NCBI GenBank assembly: GCA_026874595.1
Contig: CM049321.1
Coordinates: 928,479-992,478, forward strand
Length of the DNA stretch: 64,000 nucleotides
Direction: 5' to 3'
Origin: Sipunculus nudus
Lineage: Eukaryota; Annelida; Sipuncula; Golfingiida; Sipunculidae
Shown: positions 24,501-36,218 of the stretch, one piece after another
How the letters are laid out: each line of letters opens with the position of its first letter
How positions within the stretch are numbered: position 1 is the first letter of the stretch
Program-made: the position numbers and the translations under genes
Notes under the pieces: model-generated
Databases searched by the model: none
What the model was told of the DNA's origin: nothing
What the model saw: only the letters and a program-made list of their open reading frames with translations

Positions 24501-25700
24501 TTTGATAAAATTTTTCACTATTCTGGGGGGTATTTTGGGGCCCCATAGCTCAAACGATATGGGTAACAGAGACCTAATTTCTGGTTTCCATGGGGACTTT
24601 TCATAGGCCTCTCTGAATTTTAAGAATGAAGATTCTCGGTCCAGTCTTTACGATTTTTGCCGTGTTATCATATGTTCACATTTTAAAGGTCTCAAAAATA
24701 GAGAAAACAATTCGTAAAAAATAAAAAAAAAATACAGGTGGCGCCACCAGTCTGCAGAAACTGATGAAACATCTCATGATCAATATGTATTCCAAAAATC
24801 GTGACTATCAGTTGTGTAGTTAATCAGATATTGAAGTTTTTGTATGAAATTTTTCACTATTCTGGGGGTTACATTTGAGCCCCATAGCTTGAAGGATATG
24901 GGTAACAAAGACCTAATTTCTGGTTTCCATGAAGACTTTTTATAGGTCTCTCAGAATGTTAAGAATAAAGATTCTAGGTCCAGTCATTACGATTAGTGCC
25001 CTGTTAACAGATGTTCACATTTTTAAAGGTCTCAAAAATAGAGAAAACAATTCGTAAAAAAAATACAGGTGGCGCCACCAGTCTGCAGAAACTGTATAAA
25101 CATCTCATGATCAATATGTATTCCAAAAATCATGACTATCAGTGATATAGTTAATCAGATATTGAAGTTTTTGTATGAAATTTTTCACTATTCTGGGGGT
25201 TACACTTGAGCCCCATAGCTTGAAGGATATGGGTAACAGAGACCTAATTTCTTGTTTCCATGGAGACTTTTCATAGGTCTCTCAGAATTTCAAGAATGAA
25301 GATTCTAGGTCCAGACTTAACGATTTGTGCCCTGTTAACAGATGTCCACATTTTTAAAGGTCTCAAAAATAGAGAAAAAATATTCGTAAAAAATAAAAAA
25401 ATACAGGTGGCGTCACCAGTCTGCAGAAACTGATGGAACATCTCATGATCAATACGTATGCCAAAAATTATGACCATCATTGATGTAGTTAATGAGATAT
25501 TTTTGTATGAAATTGTTGACTATTCTGGGGGTTACTTTGGGGCCCCATAGGAGATTTTTCATGGACCTCCCTGTATGTAAAGTAAGAAGATTCCAGGTCC
25601 AGCGGTTACGATTTGTGCCTTGTTAACGGACAGACGGCCGGATGGCCGGACGGCCGGACGGACGATGGACAAAGAGTGATCGCTATAGCTCAGATGACTT
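21508..25700 (+). mobile_element. Composite repeat element with about 12 tandem ~335-bp core units
   Basis: It starts with the palindromic AAGTGACCCATGGGTCATGA. About twelve core units follow, marked by variants of CAGGTGGCGCCACCAGTCTG near 21700, 22043, 22385, 22724, 23052, 23383, 23717, 24056, 24399, 24737, 25066 and 25406. It ends in a CGGACGG-rich stretch (25625-25665) and GTGATCGCTATAGCTCAGATGACT. The same start, core and end occur at other places in this window in both orientations, so this is a dispersed family with a variable number of internal units, possibly a non-autonomous Helitron-type element. There is no coding capacity. Confidence 0.7.
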
Positions 25701-26324
25701 ACAGTCCCTTTGTAAGGGCAGCCTTTTTCCTAGGGCACCGGTAAGGGACGTTTATCTGGTGACACCAATAGAGGAAGTATCCTCTTCGCGTGTAATTTCA
25801 CTCACCGCAGTGAAAATGTTTTTGCGGCTCTGGCACACGCTTGTACAGACTACAACTTCTTGAAAGGGACCTGGGCCCATGGATGGTCACTTTACTACTA
25901 AATCTGCCATCTATGCCCATTAAATGAATATATGTACTCAACATATTTGACTGGTAAACTGTTACGTAAGGCAGTTCCTCAGAAAAACAAACCAACACTG
26001 GTCATATCATGGATGATAACTGAATCAAAATTACTGAGACCTGGAGACAATATCAACAACACACCTCTCTTTAGTCTCTGCCTCGCCACACGGTGGTGCC
26101 TTATATCACGCACCAGGACGTCGAGGTGAAGAGCTGAGGATCTACATATGCATGCACATACCTCAAACAGAGGTGTATACTTATTATACTCGTTCTAGAT
26201 GTTCTATATATGAAAACAAGATTTAATTAATGTTAGCCTTTAATTGTACAAATAACAAGCACATTAAACATATTTCATTAAATTAACTTAAATCAATATA
26301 GAGAACTATATACCATTAAACAAA

Positions 26325-26326
<2 letters not shown>

Positions 26327-26368
<42 letters not shown>

Positions 26369-26380
26369 TATATATATATG
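26327..26380. repeat. (AT)n microsatellite
   Basis: AT run with a short AAATA interruption. Confidence 0.95.
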
Positions 26381-26451
26381 TATGAATAGCCATGCTGGTT
26401 CATTGTATATAGATCCCACCGGCAGTAAACCGCCTTTTCTTGCATACCCTT

Positions 26452-26453
26452 TC

Positions 26454-26506
<53 letters not shown>
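26452..26506. repeat. (AT)n microsatellite
   Basis: AT run, about 70 bp from the previous one. Confidence 0.95.
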
Positions 26507-27955
26507 CCTTTTCTTTTCCCAAAAATTACAACATTTTCATCTCTACATCTTAAAATCCTCCGATGACAGTCCAAATAAGCAGTTTAAAGCGACTGACACA
26601 TATTCATGTTTCCTTTAACAGATTAATCTTTTAACAGATAAGTCACTCCTGAACAACCAATGAGTTTCATGATTTACATGATGAAAGGGGATAGGAAAAA
26701 TAAACAAAACAAACGGGACACAATTGCTCTAATTCTTGCTTTAGAAGTGAGTGGCCTATCTGTTTAAGCAGAATTGGCAATCAACCGTTAGAAAATGTCC
26801 ATAAATGTACATGATTAGAAAAACTACCAAATAACATTCATCTTTAGATACGAAGAAGTTTAGGGACCTGATCAAGTTAGAGTGAATAGCATGAACATGA
26901 AATATAGCCCAAGTTTAAACATAAAACTGTCAGATGTGTTAAATCATATATTTTTGCCCATTTGTTAAGCGAAAAATCTATATTACAACTAACGGTGGCA
27001 CTAAATCGATGTCGCGCAACTCCCGCCACGCCCAGAAAATTCCCGCTTTCTTCATATTGAATTATCAGGTACGATAGCTGGTGTGTCCTGGGAGGGGCAT
27101 TGTTTCCATATGTTTCCATAAATCCTGAGAAAGTAGACACTTTATTCCTGCGTCATATATCAGAAGAAAAAAAAACAAGTTATCAAGCGGATGAACTCGA
27201 CCCATAGAGAACCCGTCAAGGACCAACCCGGCCGAAGTCATGCAAACCTTTCCAACATGGTGATATGCCAGCTCAGATTATGCAGACTTATTTTCTTTCA
27301 GGCTGGTAGAAATCATCGCCCCCTCGTGGCAATAAATTGGACCAGCGTAATCGAGCTGGAGGAGTATCCTGAAAATAGAACGAAAGCCTCAATTAATTAT
27401 CCCTATAAACGAAAATAGTAAACTTGTAGAGGATTGTTGCACAAATCTCTGCTCGATATTACATGGCACTTATGTTTTATACTCTCTCCATCATAAAGCT
27501 TGCACGTAACATTAATTTAGTGTGTCTAGAAACCCCCATCACAAGGGGGCCAATGTCACTACAGTCAGGCCTTAATTACTGTGCTATAAGTGAAGGTACC
27601 ATTAGACTGATAATGTTAATACAAGTGTCCAGAACTGGACTTTACCCCATCCCTCCCCATTGGTTATAACATATAATACAAGATCTGGTCGTGGCCTATG
27701 TAGCCTATATAAGAATACAGCTGCATACGAGCGTGAATAGCACAGTTAAGCTAATCGGGGAAATTATAGTGGAATTTCACTTAAAAACTTGCACTCAGCC
27801 CACATGTTTATAATGCTGTTTTTTTCTGTTTTTAGATTGAGGTTACTATTCCACGAGGGAAGCATCTGACGTTCAATATCACCAGCGCTTTCTTGGCTTA
27901 TTTCTTATGCAGACACCCTGTGCATGGCGCTAATCATAAATACTGAACGGCTCCA

Positions 27956-29085
27956 TGTCACCAGAAACTCGGTGACAATAAGTACGGTGTTTTGTATCAT
28001 AGTTTAAGGAAGTTTGTTCTCTATTGATATTGACGTGAAGCGTCATCCTAAAGCGTTGACAGGTCTTGATTGTATATATAATGTGTAATCTTGTTGAAAT
28101 CCCAGCGGCTATCAGCTGTTTTATCTGTGTCACGCATTGCGTGTATTACATCTGGTATGTGGGTCGCCATGGTGACGCTAGCAGTCATTCTAGGTCACAA
28201 ATATCCTTTTATGGGACAATTGAGCCATAAGCCAATCAGAGAACCGGATCGCCGTATTGTGACGACGATTGTGACGTCAGAGTTCAGGGAGAGACGCGGG
28301 ACGCTGTTTCACTTGGGTCTGGAAGCTTGGAGGGGCAGCACGCACACACGGCAGTAGGAACATTAGAACGCTTAAACACGCCAGGAACGGCATAGAAGCG
28401 AGCTTCTACATGAGGCAAGGGCCCAGCTCATGAGAACACAGCCGTGCTGCCGACAGAGCTTCGTATTGGCGATAAAGTGAGTGCGCACGCGTGACCTGCC
28501 GGCCTAGTTCAGCTTGACCTAGATACATAATCGATGTAAGCCGTGAAACGATTGCCACACGAGCAAGGTCAAGGACTCTAAGCTCTATGTAAACAAAGAG
28601 AGCTATTGCATTCATGTGAACGTAAACCTACACGGGTCGCTGTCAGGTTGAAGATCGCTAATCTCAGAAAGACTATATGGTGCTAACCATTCGCTAGATT
28701 CTACACAAAACAGTAACCAGAGATCTCTGAAGGAACTGGACTTTATTGTTTTTGTACAAACCATGGACTCAGTAAATATCCTGTATTTTTAATATAAAGG
28801 ACTGTCGTATTGACACATCAACGCACACACACTCACATCTGTCTCTGTAAGTATTGTCTTGAATTATATTTGTGAATTTTACCTGATGTTTCATAGTTTC
28901 TATTGATCTGGGTGTATGATTGTCTGGTATTTTTATACACGTCCTTAAAAGAACCTGGAAATGTCACCAGTAATGACCGGGATCTAATTTCTTGATTAGT
29001 GAAATCAAGTGGCGAGCGTAAACCCATCCTATTGTTTTATAGGATATATCCGTTGTAAAGTTATCACGTTAAGTCAGGGACGACA
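27956..29085 (+). repeat. 5' LTR
   Basis: About 1130 bp. It begins TGTCACCAGAAACTC and ends CAGGGACGACA. A TATA-like TATATATAAT lies near 28072. Compared with the 3' LTR it carries two additional stretches, about 28417-28505 and 28530-28660. Confidence 0.9.
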
Positions 29086-29090
29086 TTGTA

Positions 29091-29108
29091 TGGCGAGCGT
29101 GCAAGGAT
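29091..29108 (+). promoter_or_regulatory. Possible primer-binding site
   Basis: TGGCGAGCGTGCAAGGAT starts five bases after the 5' LTR and begins with TGG, as expected for pairing with a tRNA 3' CCA end. The tRNA identity was not determined. Confidence 0.4.
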
Positions 29109-29798
29109 ATAATTAGCCTTAAAAAACTGGCTAATTACAGTAAGTTACAGAAATTTTAAACTGAGAAAACAGTACTGAAACCAGACATTCGTATACTCAA
29201 ACTAGAGTTGATCTGAATTAATAATTGGATATGACACCAAACTGATGTTATAGTGTATACTTGCACAATGAAATTACCCCACTGTTAGGAGTTAATATTT
29301 ATTCAATGAGAATATTACCTGAAGCACAACATTGTTTCAGGATTAGCATATACCTTGTAGATTTGGCTAGAACACATGCATTTTTTGTGTAATGCTAGTT
29401 CAGTGATACCTGAACATCATTACTGGTTTGATATAAACCCAGATTAGAGTGAAAATTTTTGATGTTATTAGATACGCCCTGGTATAATTTTTTCTACACT
29501 AGTTTGTGATTGGTCACGTGGTAGGGTCTCTTGACAGGTAAGTTTACCCCTCCCGAATGGCATGGTAATCATAGGTGCTTGATGTTTATTGATATCTTGT
29601 TATCCATCCGTCCATCTGTCTGACCCTTCGTCCGACCTTCCGTCCGTCCGAATAGGTAGATTTTGATGCGTAGAGCTACCGTAGTGTAATTGTACGGATA
29701 CCGCCGGTTCGTTAGGTTGGCTTTAACAGTACGTATTTACGGATTTTATAGAGCGGATATTACTAGATACTGGAATCTTACTAGATTAGAGCGTTACC

Positions 29799-30797
29799 AT
29801 GGAGTCGTTAGAGTCACTTGTTAGATACGGCAGGCCTTGGGACTTAAGGACCAGGCTTTAGAAGATTATGTTGAGGCTGGACGGCGTGCGGATGAGGAAC
29901 GTGATGAAAGAGCTAGGCAGCGGGAATTAGAGCGCGAGCGAGAGGCTAGAGCCAACAAGAGGTTCTAAGGTTAAAGTCTGACTCTGGGGTTAAAGAAGAG
30001 AGAAGTAGGGATGTATTCCCGAAAATCCAGCTTCCACCTTTTGATGAGGCTCACGATCAGTTAGATGCGTTTCTTAAGCGATTTGAACGGTTAGCTGTAT
30101 GTCAAGGCTATGATAGGGAGAATTGGGCGTTACACTTGAGTCCGTTACTGCGGGATAAGGCGCTAGGGACTTACACACAGTTATAGGTTAGTGAGGCCAT
30201 GGATTACGATAAGTTAAAGATAGCCTTGTTAAAGCGATACCAAATGACCGAAGAGGGTTATCGACACAAGTTTCGGACTTGTAGGCCTGAGCGAGGCGAA
30301 ACGCCGAGTCAGTTTGAGGTGAGACTAAGTGGATACCTAGACCATTGGATAGGGATGGCAGGGGTCGGAGGTGACTACGACGGGGTAGTTAACCTGTTGA
30401 TGTGCGAGCAGTACGTAAACTGCTGTAGTAGGGATCTCTCTATGTTTTTGAAAGAGAGACGGTGTCATGACTTTGATAGTTTGGTAGACTTAGCCGAGAG
30501 TTATACGGAGGCTCACCGTGTACACAGCCTTACAGCAGGTCCTCGTTATGGCAATAATGTGCCGCGTCCAGCACAACCGGTATCTCAGCCTAGAGAGAAG
30601 CGAGAGGTTGAGCGCAGTCCGGGTGGTCAGACATTTAAGCCATCAGGAGGCATCAGATATTACTTATGTAATGAACTGGGACATAAGGCGCGGGAATGTA
30701 AGACTAGTGCCCGGTTGAGGCCTAGGTCTTCCCCTCAAGTAGGGCGTGCTGCTGGCGATCAGCAGAGGTATAGGACTAATTTTAGCCCCCCCGTATA
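29799..30797 (+). pseudogene. Gag of the LTR element (frameshifted)
   Basis: A Met in Kozak-like context (ACCATGG, 29799) starts a frame that soon stops. An adjacent frame gives an Arg/Glu-rich coiled segment (EERDERARQRELERERE) near 29895-29945. The retrotransposon Gag core follows: QLPPFDEAHDQLDAFLKRFE near 30030-30090, an in-frame TAG near 30184, then the largest block 30199-30798 with HKFRTCRPERGETPSQF. A zinc-knuckle-like YYLCNELGHKARECK lies near 30658-30702, but the first Cys of C-x2-C-x4-H-x4-C is Tyr, so the knuckle is broken in this copy. Confidence 0.8.
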
Positions 30798-30799
30798 AC

Positions 30800-31255
30800 C
30801 CAAAACAGAAGCCTGAGACTATGTCAGTGGCAGTAGTCGAGGCGGAAACGGAGACAGTCGATGCGGTGAAACCGGAAGTAGAGAGTCCGAGTCAGTCGTT
30901 AGGATTTGCTGCCCAGACAGAAGGCGGAAACTCGTTACCTGTGTGTGAAGGGCTGGTGAATGGTAAGTCAGCGAGGGTGCTGCGGGATTAGGGATGTTCC
31001 TCGGCAGGAATACGCGAGTCGTACGTCGAGCCGAATCAGTTCACCGGACACCAGGTCGACTGTAGGTTGTTCGACGGGTCTGTAAGACTATTTCCTACGG
31101 CCCGGATTAATGTGGACTGTGCGTACTTTGTCGGTACTATCGAGGCAATGGTGGTCGGGGATGCTGTATGTGATTTAGCGCTAGGTAACGTAGCGGGAGC
31201 GCGTGATTTGTATGATCCGGACCCTACGTGGAAGTCTGAGCGCTCCTCAGGCATA
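30800..31255 (+). pseudogene. Aspartic protease region of the LTR element (inactivated)
   Basis: The segment EGLVNGKSARVLRD is followed by a TAG and then GCSSAGI (near 30946-31010). The catalytic triplet of retroviral-type proteases is D-T/S-G; here the middle codon is the stop (30989-30991), so the active site is broken at its key residue. The region lies between Gag and integrase as expected. Confidence 0.65.
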
Positions 31256-31259
31256 GTGT

Positions 31260-32520
31260 GTGACAGTGAGTCCGGCCGAATTTTTGAAGGCGCAGGAGGA
31301 GGATCAGTCTTTAGCGCCGTATTGGAGGCTAGCTGGAGAGGCTAGATATGATAGTCCATTTAGAATTGAGGACGGATATTTAGTTCGGGTTGTGAGTAAT
31401 AAACGGGGAGATCAAGATGGATCTCGAGTGGTGGTACCTCAGACGTTACGGTACGACATCATGAGGATGGGCCACGAAGCGGTTATGGCGGGCCATCAGG
31501 GCATAGACAAAACGCACGACCGCGTGAGAACTCAGTTTTTTTTTCTGGAAAGGGATGTATAATGACATTGCTGAGTTTTGCAAGTCCTGTCCCATTTGCC
31601 AGACAACCATACCGAAAGGCCAGGTGCCTGGAGCTACGTTAGGCCAGATGCCATTAATTGATGAGCCCTGGCGTAGAATTTCGATGGATCTGGTTGGGCC
31701 GATCCATCCAGCGTCGGAGAGAGGTCACAGGTATATTCTGACCGTTATGGATTATGCCACTAGATATCCGGAGGCTGTTGGTTTAAAGAACATAGATACA
31801 GTCTCTGTGGCTGATGCGCTAGTTGATATTTATGCGCGGATAGGAGTGCCGTCAGAGGTGCTTACCGACATGGGAACACAATTTACGTCAGACCTCATGC
31901 GAGAAGTTAGCCGTGTTTTGTCTGTAAAACAGCTCACCACTACTCCTTACCATCCTATGTGCAACGGAATGGTGGAGAGATTCAATGGCACGTTAAAGTT
32001 AATGTTGAAACGGATGTGCGGGGAAAGACCGCGAGACTGGGATCGATACCTCAGCGCCGTGCTTTTTGCGTACCGAGAAGCGCCACATGAGAGCACAGGG
32101 TTCTCACCCTTTGAGTTGCTCTATGGTAGGATCGTTAGAGGACCGACGCGGATTCTTAGGGATCTGTGGACCAAGCGAGATACTAGCGTCGAGGCTAAAA
32201 CCACGTACCAATACGTCCTGGACCTACAAGACAAACTAAGCGACACATGCGGGTTAGCTAGAGAGGCGTTGAAGAAATAAGTGACCAGACACAAACTGTT
32301 ATATGATAGAGGTAAATGCACGCGCAGGTTAGAGGCCGGAGACGAAGTTTTGTTGTTATTCCCGACGTAGCGGAACAAATTAATGTTACAGTGGAAAGGC
32401 CCCCATACTATTGAAAACAGGGTTTGGGACTTAGACTATCGGATTAAGATTGGCAATAAGGTTAAAACCTTCCACGTGAATATGCTGAAACGGTACCATG
32501 CTAGGAACGAGCCCCAGCAT
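31260..32520 (+). pseudogene. Integrase with GPY/F-type module, upstream of RT
   Basis: The zinc-binding H-H-C-C domain is read from GHEAVMAGHQGIDKTHDRV (31468-31524) and FCKSCPICQ (31576-31602). A frame change separates them near 31555. The catalytic core has SMDLVGPIHP (Asp, near 31681-31710), VLTDMGTQFT (Asp, near 31858-31887) and MVERFNGTLK (Glu, near 31969-31998). After in-frame stops at 32278 and 32368 a GPY/F-like module reads LQWKGPHTIENRVWDLDYRI and HVNMLKRYH. The enzyme would insert the cDNA copy and give the 5-bp target duplication seen. Confidence 0.88.
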
Positions 32521-32679
32521 ATTCTGGCAGCGGTAGCCAAGGGCGCACCTGATTCCATACATGATCCTGACGGTGTAGACGGTGAAACAGAGCCTCCCAT
32601 GTTCGGAGAGTTAAACCCAGAAGGGATTGATGAGGATGCCCACATGTCGTTACCGTCGTATGCGCGCCGCCAGACTGAG

Positions 32680-33419
32680 CGAGATGTTCAGGTAAATGCC
32701 GACCTAGGCAAGCGTCAGCGCCGTGAAATACTCAGTCTGCTTAGGCAATATGGGGATGTATTCACAGATGTACCCAAGCTCACCAATGTTGTAGAATGTA
32801 GCATTAAACTGATGTACCTGTAAAATCTAGGCCCTATAGGGTGCCTTACGAACTGCGAGAGACAATGCGAACAGAAATCCAGGAAATGTTAAACTTAGGC
32901 ATTATTGAACAGTCAGATTCTAGCTATGCGTACCCCTGTATCCGGCTTAGGAAACCTGACGGTAAGACTAGATTCGTGATAGACTACCGAAAGCTGAATC
33001 AGTCGTGTTCGATCCTGAACCCATGCCGGATCCGGAAACACTTTTTGTCGAAGTCGCGAAAAGCCAGTATTTTACAAAGCTTGACCTGACGAAAGGTTAC
33101 TGGCAGATCCCTGTTTCTGAGGAATCCAGGGATAAGACGGCCTTTGTTACACCCGATGGCTATTACCAATTTAGGGTTATGCCATTCGGCCTGGTAACTG
33201 CCGGAGCGGTTTCACCCGCATGATGCGGAAAATGTTCAGCGACATGCCGAATGTAGTGTGTTATGTAGATGACGTGTTAATACACGCAGAGACTTGGGAC
33301 GAGCACTTAAGAACTCTTAGAGAAGTGCTAGTTAGACTAGAATGTGCAAACTTAGCAGCTAAACCAGCTAAAACCTTCATAGGCTACCAGAGCTTAGAGT
33401 TTTGGGACACCTTTTAGGC
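32680..33419 (+). pseudogene. Reverse transcriptase of the LTR element (frameshifted)
   Basis: Ordered Ty3-type RT motifs: VPYELRETMRTEIQEMLNLG followed by IIEQSDSSYAYPCIRLRKPD near 32840-32960, RFVIDYRKLNQ near 32970-33002, FTKLDLTKGYWQIPV near 33070-33115 (catalytic Asp), YYQFRVMPFGL near 33160-33195 and NVVCYVDDVLIHAETWDEHL near 33250-33310 (the Y-V-D-D box). Frame changes occur near 32812, 33005, 33210 and 33400. It lies downstream of integrase, not upstream as in ordinary Ty3/gypsy elements. Confidence 0.88.
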
Positions 33420-33561
33420 ACGGACAACTTGGCCACTAATCCGGTTTTGCTCAAGAGAATACAGAGCACTGATAGACATAAGACAAAGAAGGCTTTGCGA
33501 GCATTCCTATGTCTTACAGGGTACTATCCAAAAATTCGCGCCAAACTATGCGGAAATAGCG

Positions 33562-34071
33562 GTGCCCTTGACTGATCTAACGCGGAAAGGTCAACCTAAC
33601 AAACTAGACTGGAAACCCGTACACGAGAACGCGTACTGTTCTCTAAAGGCTAAACTGTCAGACCCTCCCATACTGAAGCTACCTGATTTCAGTAAACGAT
33701 TTTATTTGAAATGTGATGCTTCTGATGTGGGTTTTGGCTGTATCCTGATGCAAAGACACGAGGGGATCATGCACCCAGTAGCTTATGCCAGTCGTAGACT
33801 ATTGCCCAGGGAGAGAAATTACTCCACCATCGAGAAAGAGTCATTAGCAATTGTATGGTCTGTACAGAAATTTGAGATGTACCTGGCTTGTAGACCGTTC
33901 ACCATTCAGACCGACCACAAACCATTAAAGTGTATTAGCAAATCAAAATGTGCTAATAAGAGAGTAATGGGATGGGCTCTGGTTCTACAAGAGTTTAGAT
34001 TTGATATTGAAGCAGTGTCAGGTAAACTAAAAAATGGACCTGATTTTCTTAGCAGACTGCCTGAGTGTTAG
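33562..34071 (+). pseudogene. RNase H domain of the LTR element
   Basis: After a connection segment (PLTDLTRKGQPNKLDW) the frame contains KCDASDVGFGCILMQ (first Asp), ESLAIVWSVQKFEMYL (Glu) and FTIQTDHKPLK (Asp), the gypsy-type RNase H signature, then ends GPDFLSRLPEC and TAG. This is the last domain before the polypurine tract. The block is uninterrupted. Confidence 0.88.
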
Positions 34072-34341
34072 GATGTAATGAGCTATAATGTTTAGCCACC
34101 CTTACAGAAATTTTCGGGGAGGGAGTATACTTAAAGTATGCTTCATTAGTGCTTATTTTGGGCAGTTAAGTCTTAACATGTACAGAATTTTGCCCTGTGT
34201 CATAGACCTGCGGCATGTACTAATGACAACTTGTAACATGGCCCTTACGTATTGCTATGTATGGCTATATGTAAATGTGTTTAGCTGGACCCTGTGAGAT
34301 AGAACGATACGATGTATCGAGAAAAAACTGTGTATTTTCTT

Positions 34342-34354
34342 TAAAAGGAGGGGG
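34342..34354 (+). promoter_or_regulatory. Polypurine tract
   Basis: TTAAAAGGAGGGGG lies directly upstream of the 3' LTR, where plus-strand priming is expected. Confidence 0.75.
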
Positions 34355-34357
34355 TAA

Positions 34358-35272
34358 TGTCACCAGAAACTCTGTGACAATAAGTACGGTGTTTTGTATC
34401 ATAGTTTAACAAAGTCTGTTCTCTATTGATATTGACGTGAAGGGTCATCCTAAAGCGTTGACAGGTCCTGATTGTATATATATATTGTGTAATCTTGTAT
34501 AAAATCCCAGCGGCTGTCAGCTGTATTATCTGTGTCACGCATTGCGTGTATTACATCTGGTATGTGGGTCGCCATGGTGACGATAGCAGTCATTCTAGGT
34601 CACAAATATCCTTTTATGGGACAATTGAGCCATAAGCCAATCAGAGAACCGGATCGCCGTATTGTGACAACGATTGTGACGTCAGAGTTCAGGGAGAGAC
34701 GCGGGACGCTGTTTCAGTTGGGTCTGGAAGCTTGGAGGGGCAGCACGCACGCACGGCAGTAGGAACATTAGAATGCATAAACACGCCAGGAACGGCATAG
34801 AAGCGAGCTTCTACATGAGGCAGTTCAGCTTGACCAAGATACATAATCTCAGAAAGACTATATGGTGCTAACCATACGCTAGATTCTACACAAAACAGTA
34901 ACCAGAGATCTCTGAAGGAACTGGACTTAATTGTTTTTATACAAACCATGGACTCAGTAAATATCCTGTATTTTTAATGTGAAGGACTGTCGTATTGACA
35001 CATCAACGCACACACACTCACATCTATGTCTCTGTGAGTATTGTCTTGAATTATATTTGTGAATTTAACCTGATGTCTCATAGTTTCTATTGATCTGGGT
35101 GTATGATTGTCTGGTATTTTTATACACGTCCTTAAAAGAACCTGGAAATGTCACCAGGAATGACTGGGATCTAATTTCTTGATTAGTGAAATCAAGTGGC
35201 AAGCGTTAACCCATCCTATTGTTTTATAGGATATATCCGTTGTAAAGTTATCACGTTAAGTCAGGGGTGACA
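34358..35272 (+). repeat. 3' LTR
   Basis: About 915 bp, starting TGTCACC and ending GGTGACA (7-bp inverted ends). It lacks two stretches, about 90 and 130 bp, present in the 5' LTR. Other positions are nearly identical. Confidence 0.9.
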
Positions 35273-36058
35273 CTCCATCATGTCAGTTTTTGGGAATTCA
35301 AGCAAATATATTCCAAATGTATTATGATATCATTTAACATTTTCCAATAAAATTATTAATGAGAATTTTGCATAAACTAAACCGATTTTCTGGCAGAAAA
35401 TTATTTTTTTTAATTTATTTTTGTCCACAAAAACAAAATGTGGTTGTGTGATCGTTAAAAAGCTGTCGCCAATTCTATGACAACACAGCAGTGACGTCAG
35501 CCAAAGGAATACCCACTGTGGCAGTAGAGGATAGACCTCAACAAAATATACTAATTTTACTAAACCCACATACAAAACCCACGTGCTAACAGTTATGCAT
35601 GCATTCCCCTAAATTTATGAGGTCCAGGAGGATAACATGATATGCTGTTATAGCAGATGAATAGGTTAGACCCACGTTCTCACCTGCACAGGAGATGCCT
35701 TGTCATTTTACAGTGGACAGTCATCTGCAATCTTGGCAACCTGGTGCAGCTGAATAGAAAATCATGATATTTCTTGAACCATAGTATCGTTAGACGATCA
35801 TGTAAACACTCCAAGATGGACTTTTTTGCGATATTTAGTCAACATTACCAGGCATGAATTTAACCATTCCTAAGCTCATATTCCTTAGAGGGGCAATTAA
35901 AAGGATGGGGGTATATATCCAGCCACATTTTAGCAACAGTGGGTGATCTATGTAATCATCCCCCTGCTATTCAGAGAATAAACTTTATATATTGGAAATA
36001 AAAATATATTAATGGCTAGAATGATAGACTTTCGTATATATATGGATATAGCTTAACG

Positions 36059-36098
36059 TTAAGCACGGAGCAATAGCACGATGCTCCAACGTGCTTAA
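36059..36098. repeat. Short imperfect hairpin
   Basis: TTAAGCACGGAGCA pairs with TGCTC-CAA-CGTGCTTAA across a loop of about nine bases. Function unknown. Confidence 0.5.
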
Positions 36099-36165
36099 CA
36101 CTTAGATAATCTACTCTACCTTAGCTATATCGAGCACTATACTGCAAGCACTGAAACCTACTTGG

Positions 36166-36167
36166 GA

Positions 36168-36215
<48 letters not shown>
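36166..36215. repeat. (AT)n microsatellite
   Basis: Uninterrupted AT run. Confidence 0.95.

Positions 36216-36218
<3 letters not shown>

Larger units (their letters stand above)
25701..27955. other. Non-coding DNA with two (AT)n tracts
   Basis: No supported gene. (AT)n tracts lie at 26327-26380 and 26452-26506. A stretch near 27290-27420 is less AT-rich but shows no domain or splice chain. Confidence 0.55.
27956..35272 (+). mobile_element. Full-length LTR retrotransposon, Ty3/gypsy type with integrase before RT (Gmr1-like order)
   Basis: Two LTRs with ends TGTCACC...GACA flank a ~5.3-kb interior. A perfect 5-bp target duplication CTCCA lies at 27951-27955 and 35273-35277. The interior encodes, in order, Gag, protease, integrase with GPY/F-type C-terminal module, reverse transcriptase and RNase H, and then a polypurine tract. 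The RT and RNase H motifs are of Ty3/gypsy type, but integrase precedes RT as in Ty1/copia. This order is known in the Gmr1-like group of Ty3/gypsy elements. Multiple stops and frameshifts show that this copy is decayed. Confidence 0.93.

Noticed and set aside
21508-25700. Short open frames in the ~335-bp array
   Set aside because: Each frame recurs with the repeat and is broken in neighbouring units; no selection for coding is visible.
26326-26618. Open frames made of Ile-Tyr repeats
   Set aside because: Translation of (AT)n microsatellites; the same applies at 44080-44414, 46290-46501 and 56647-56856.
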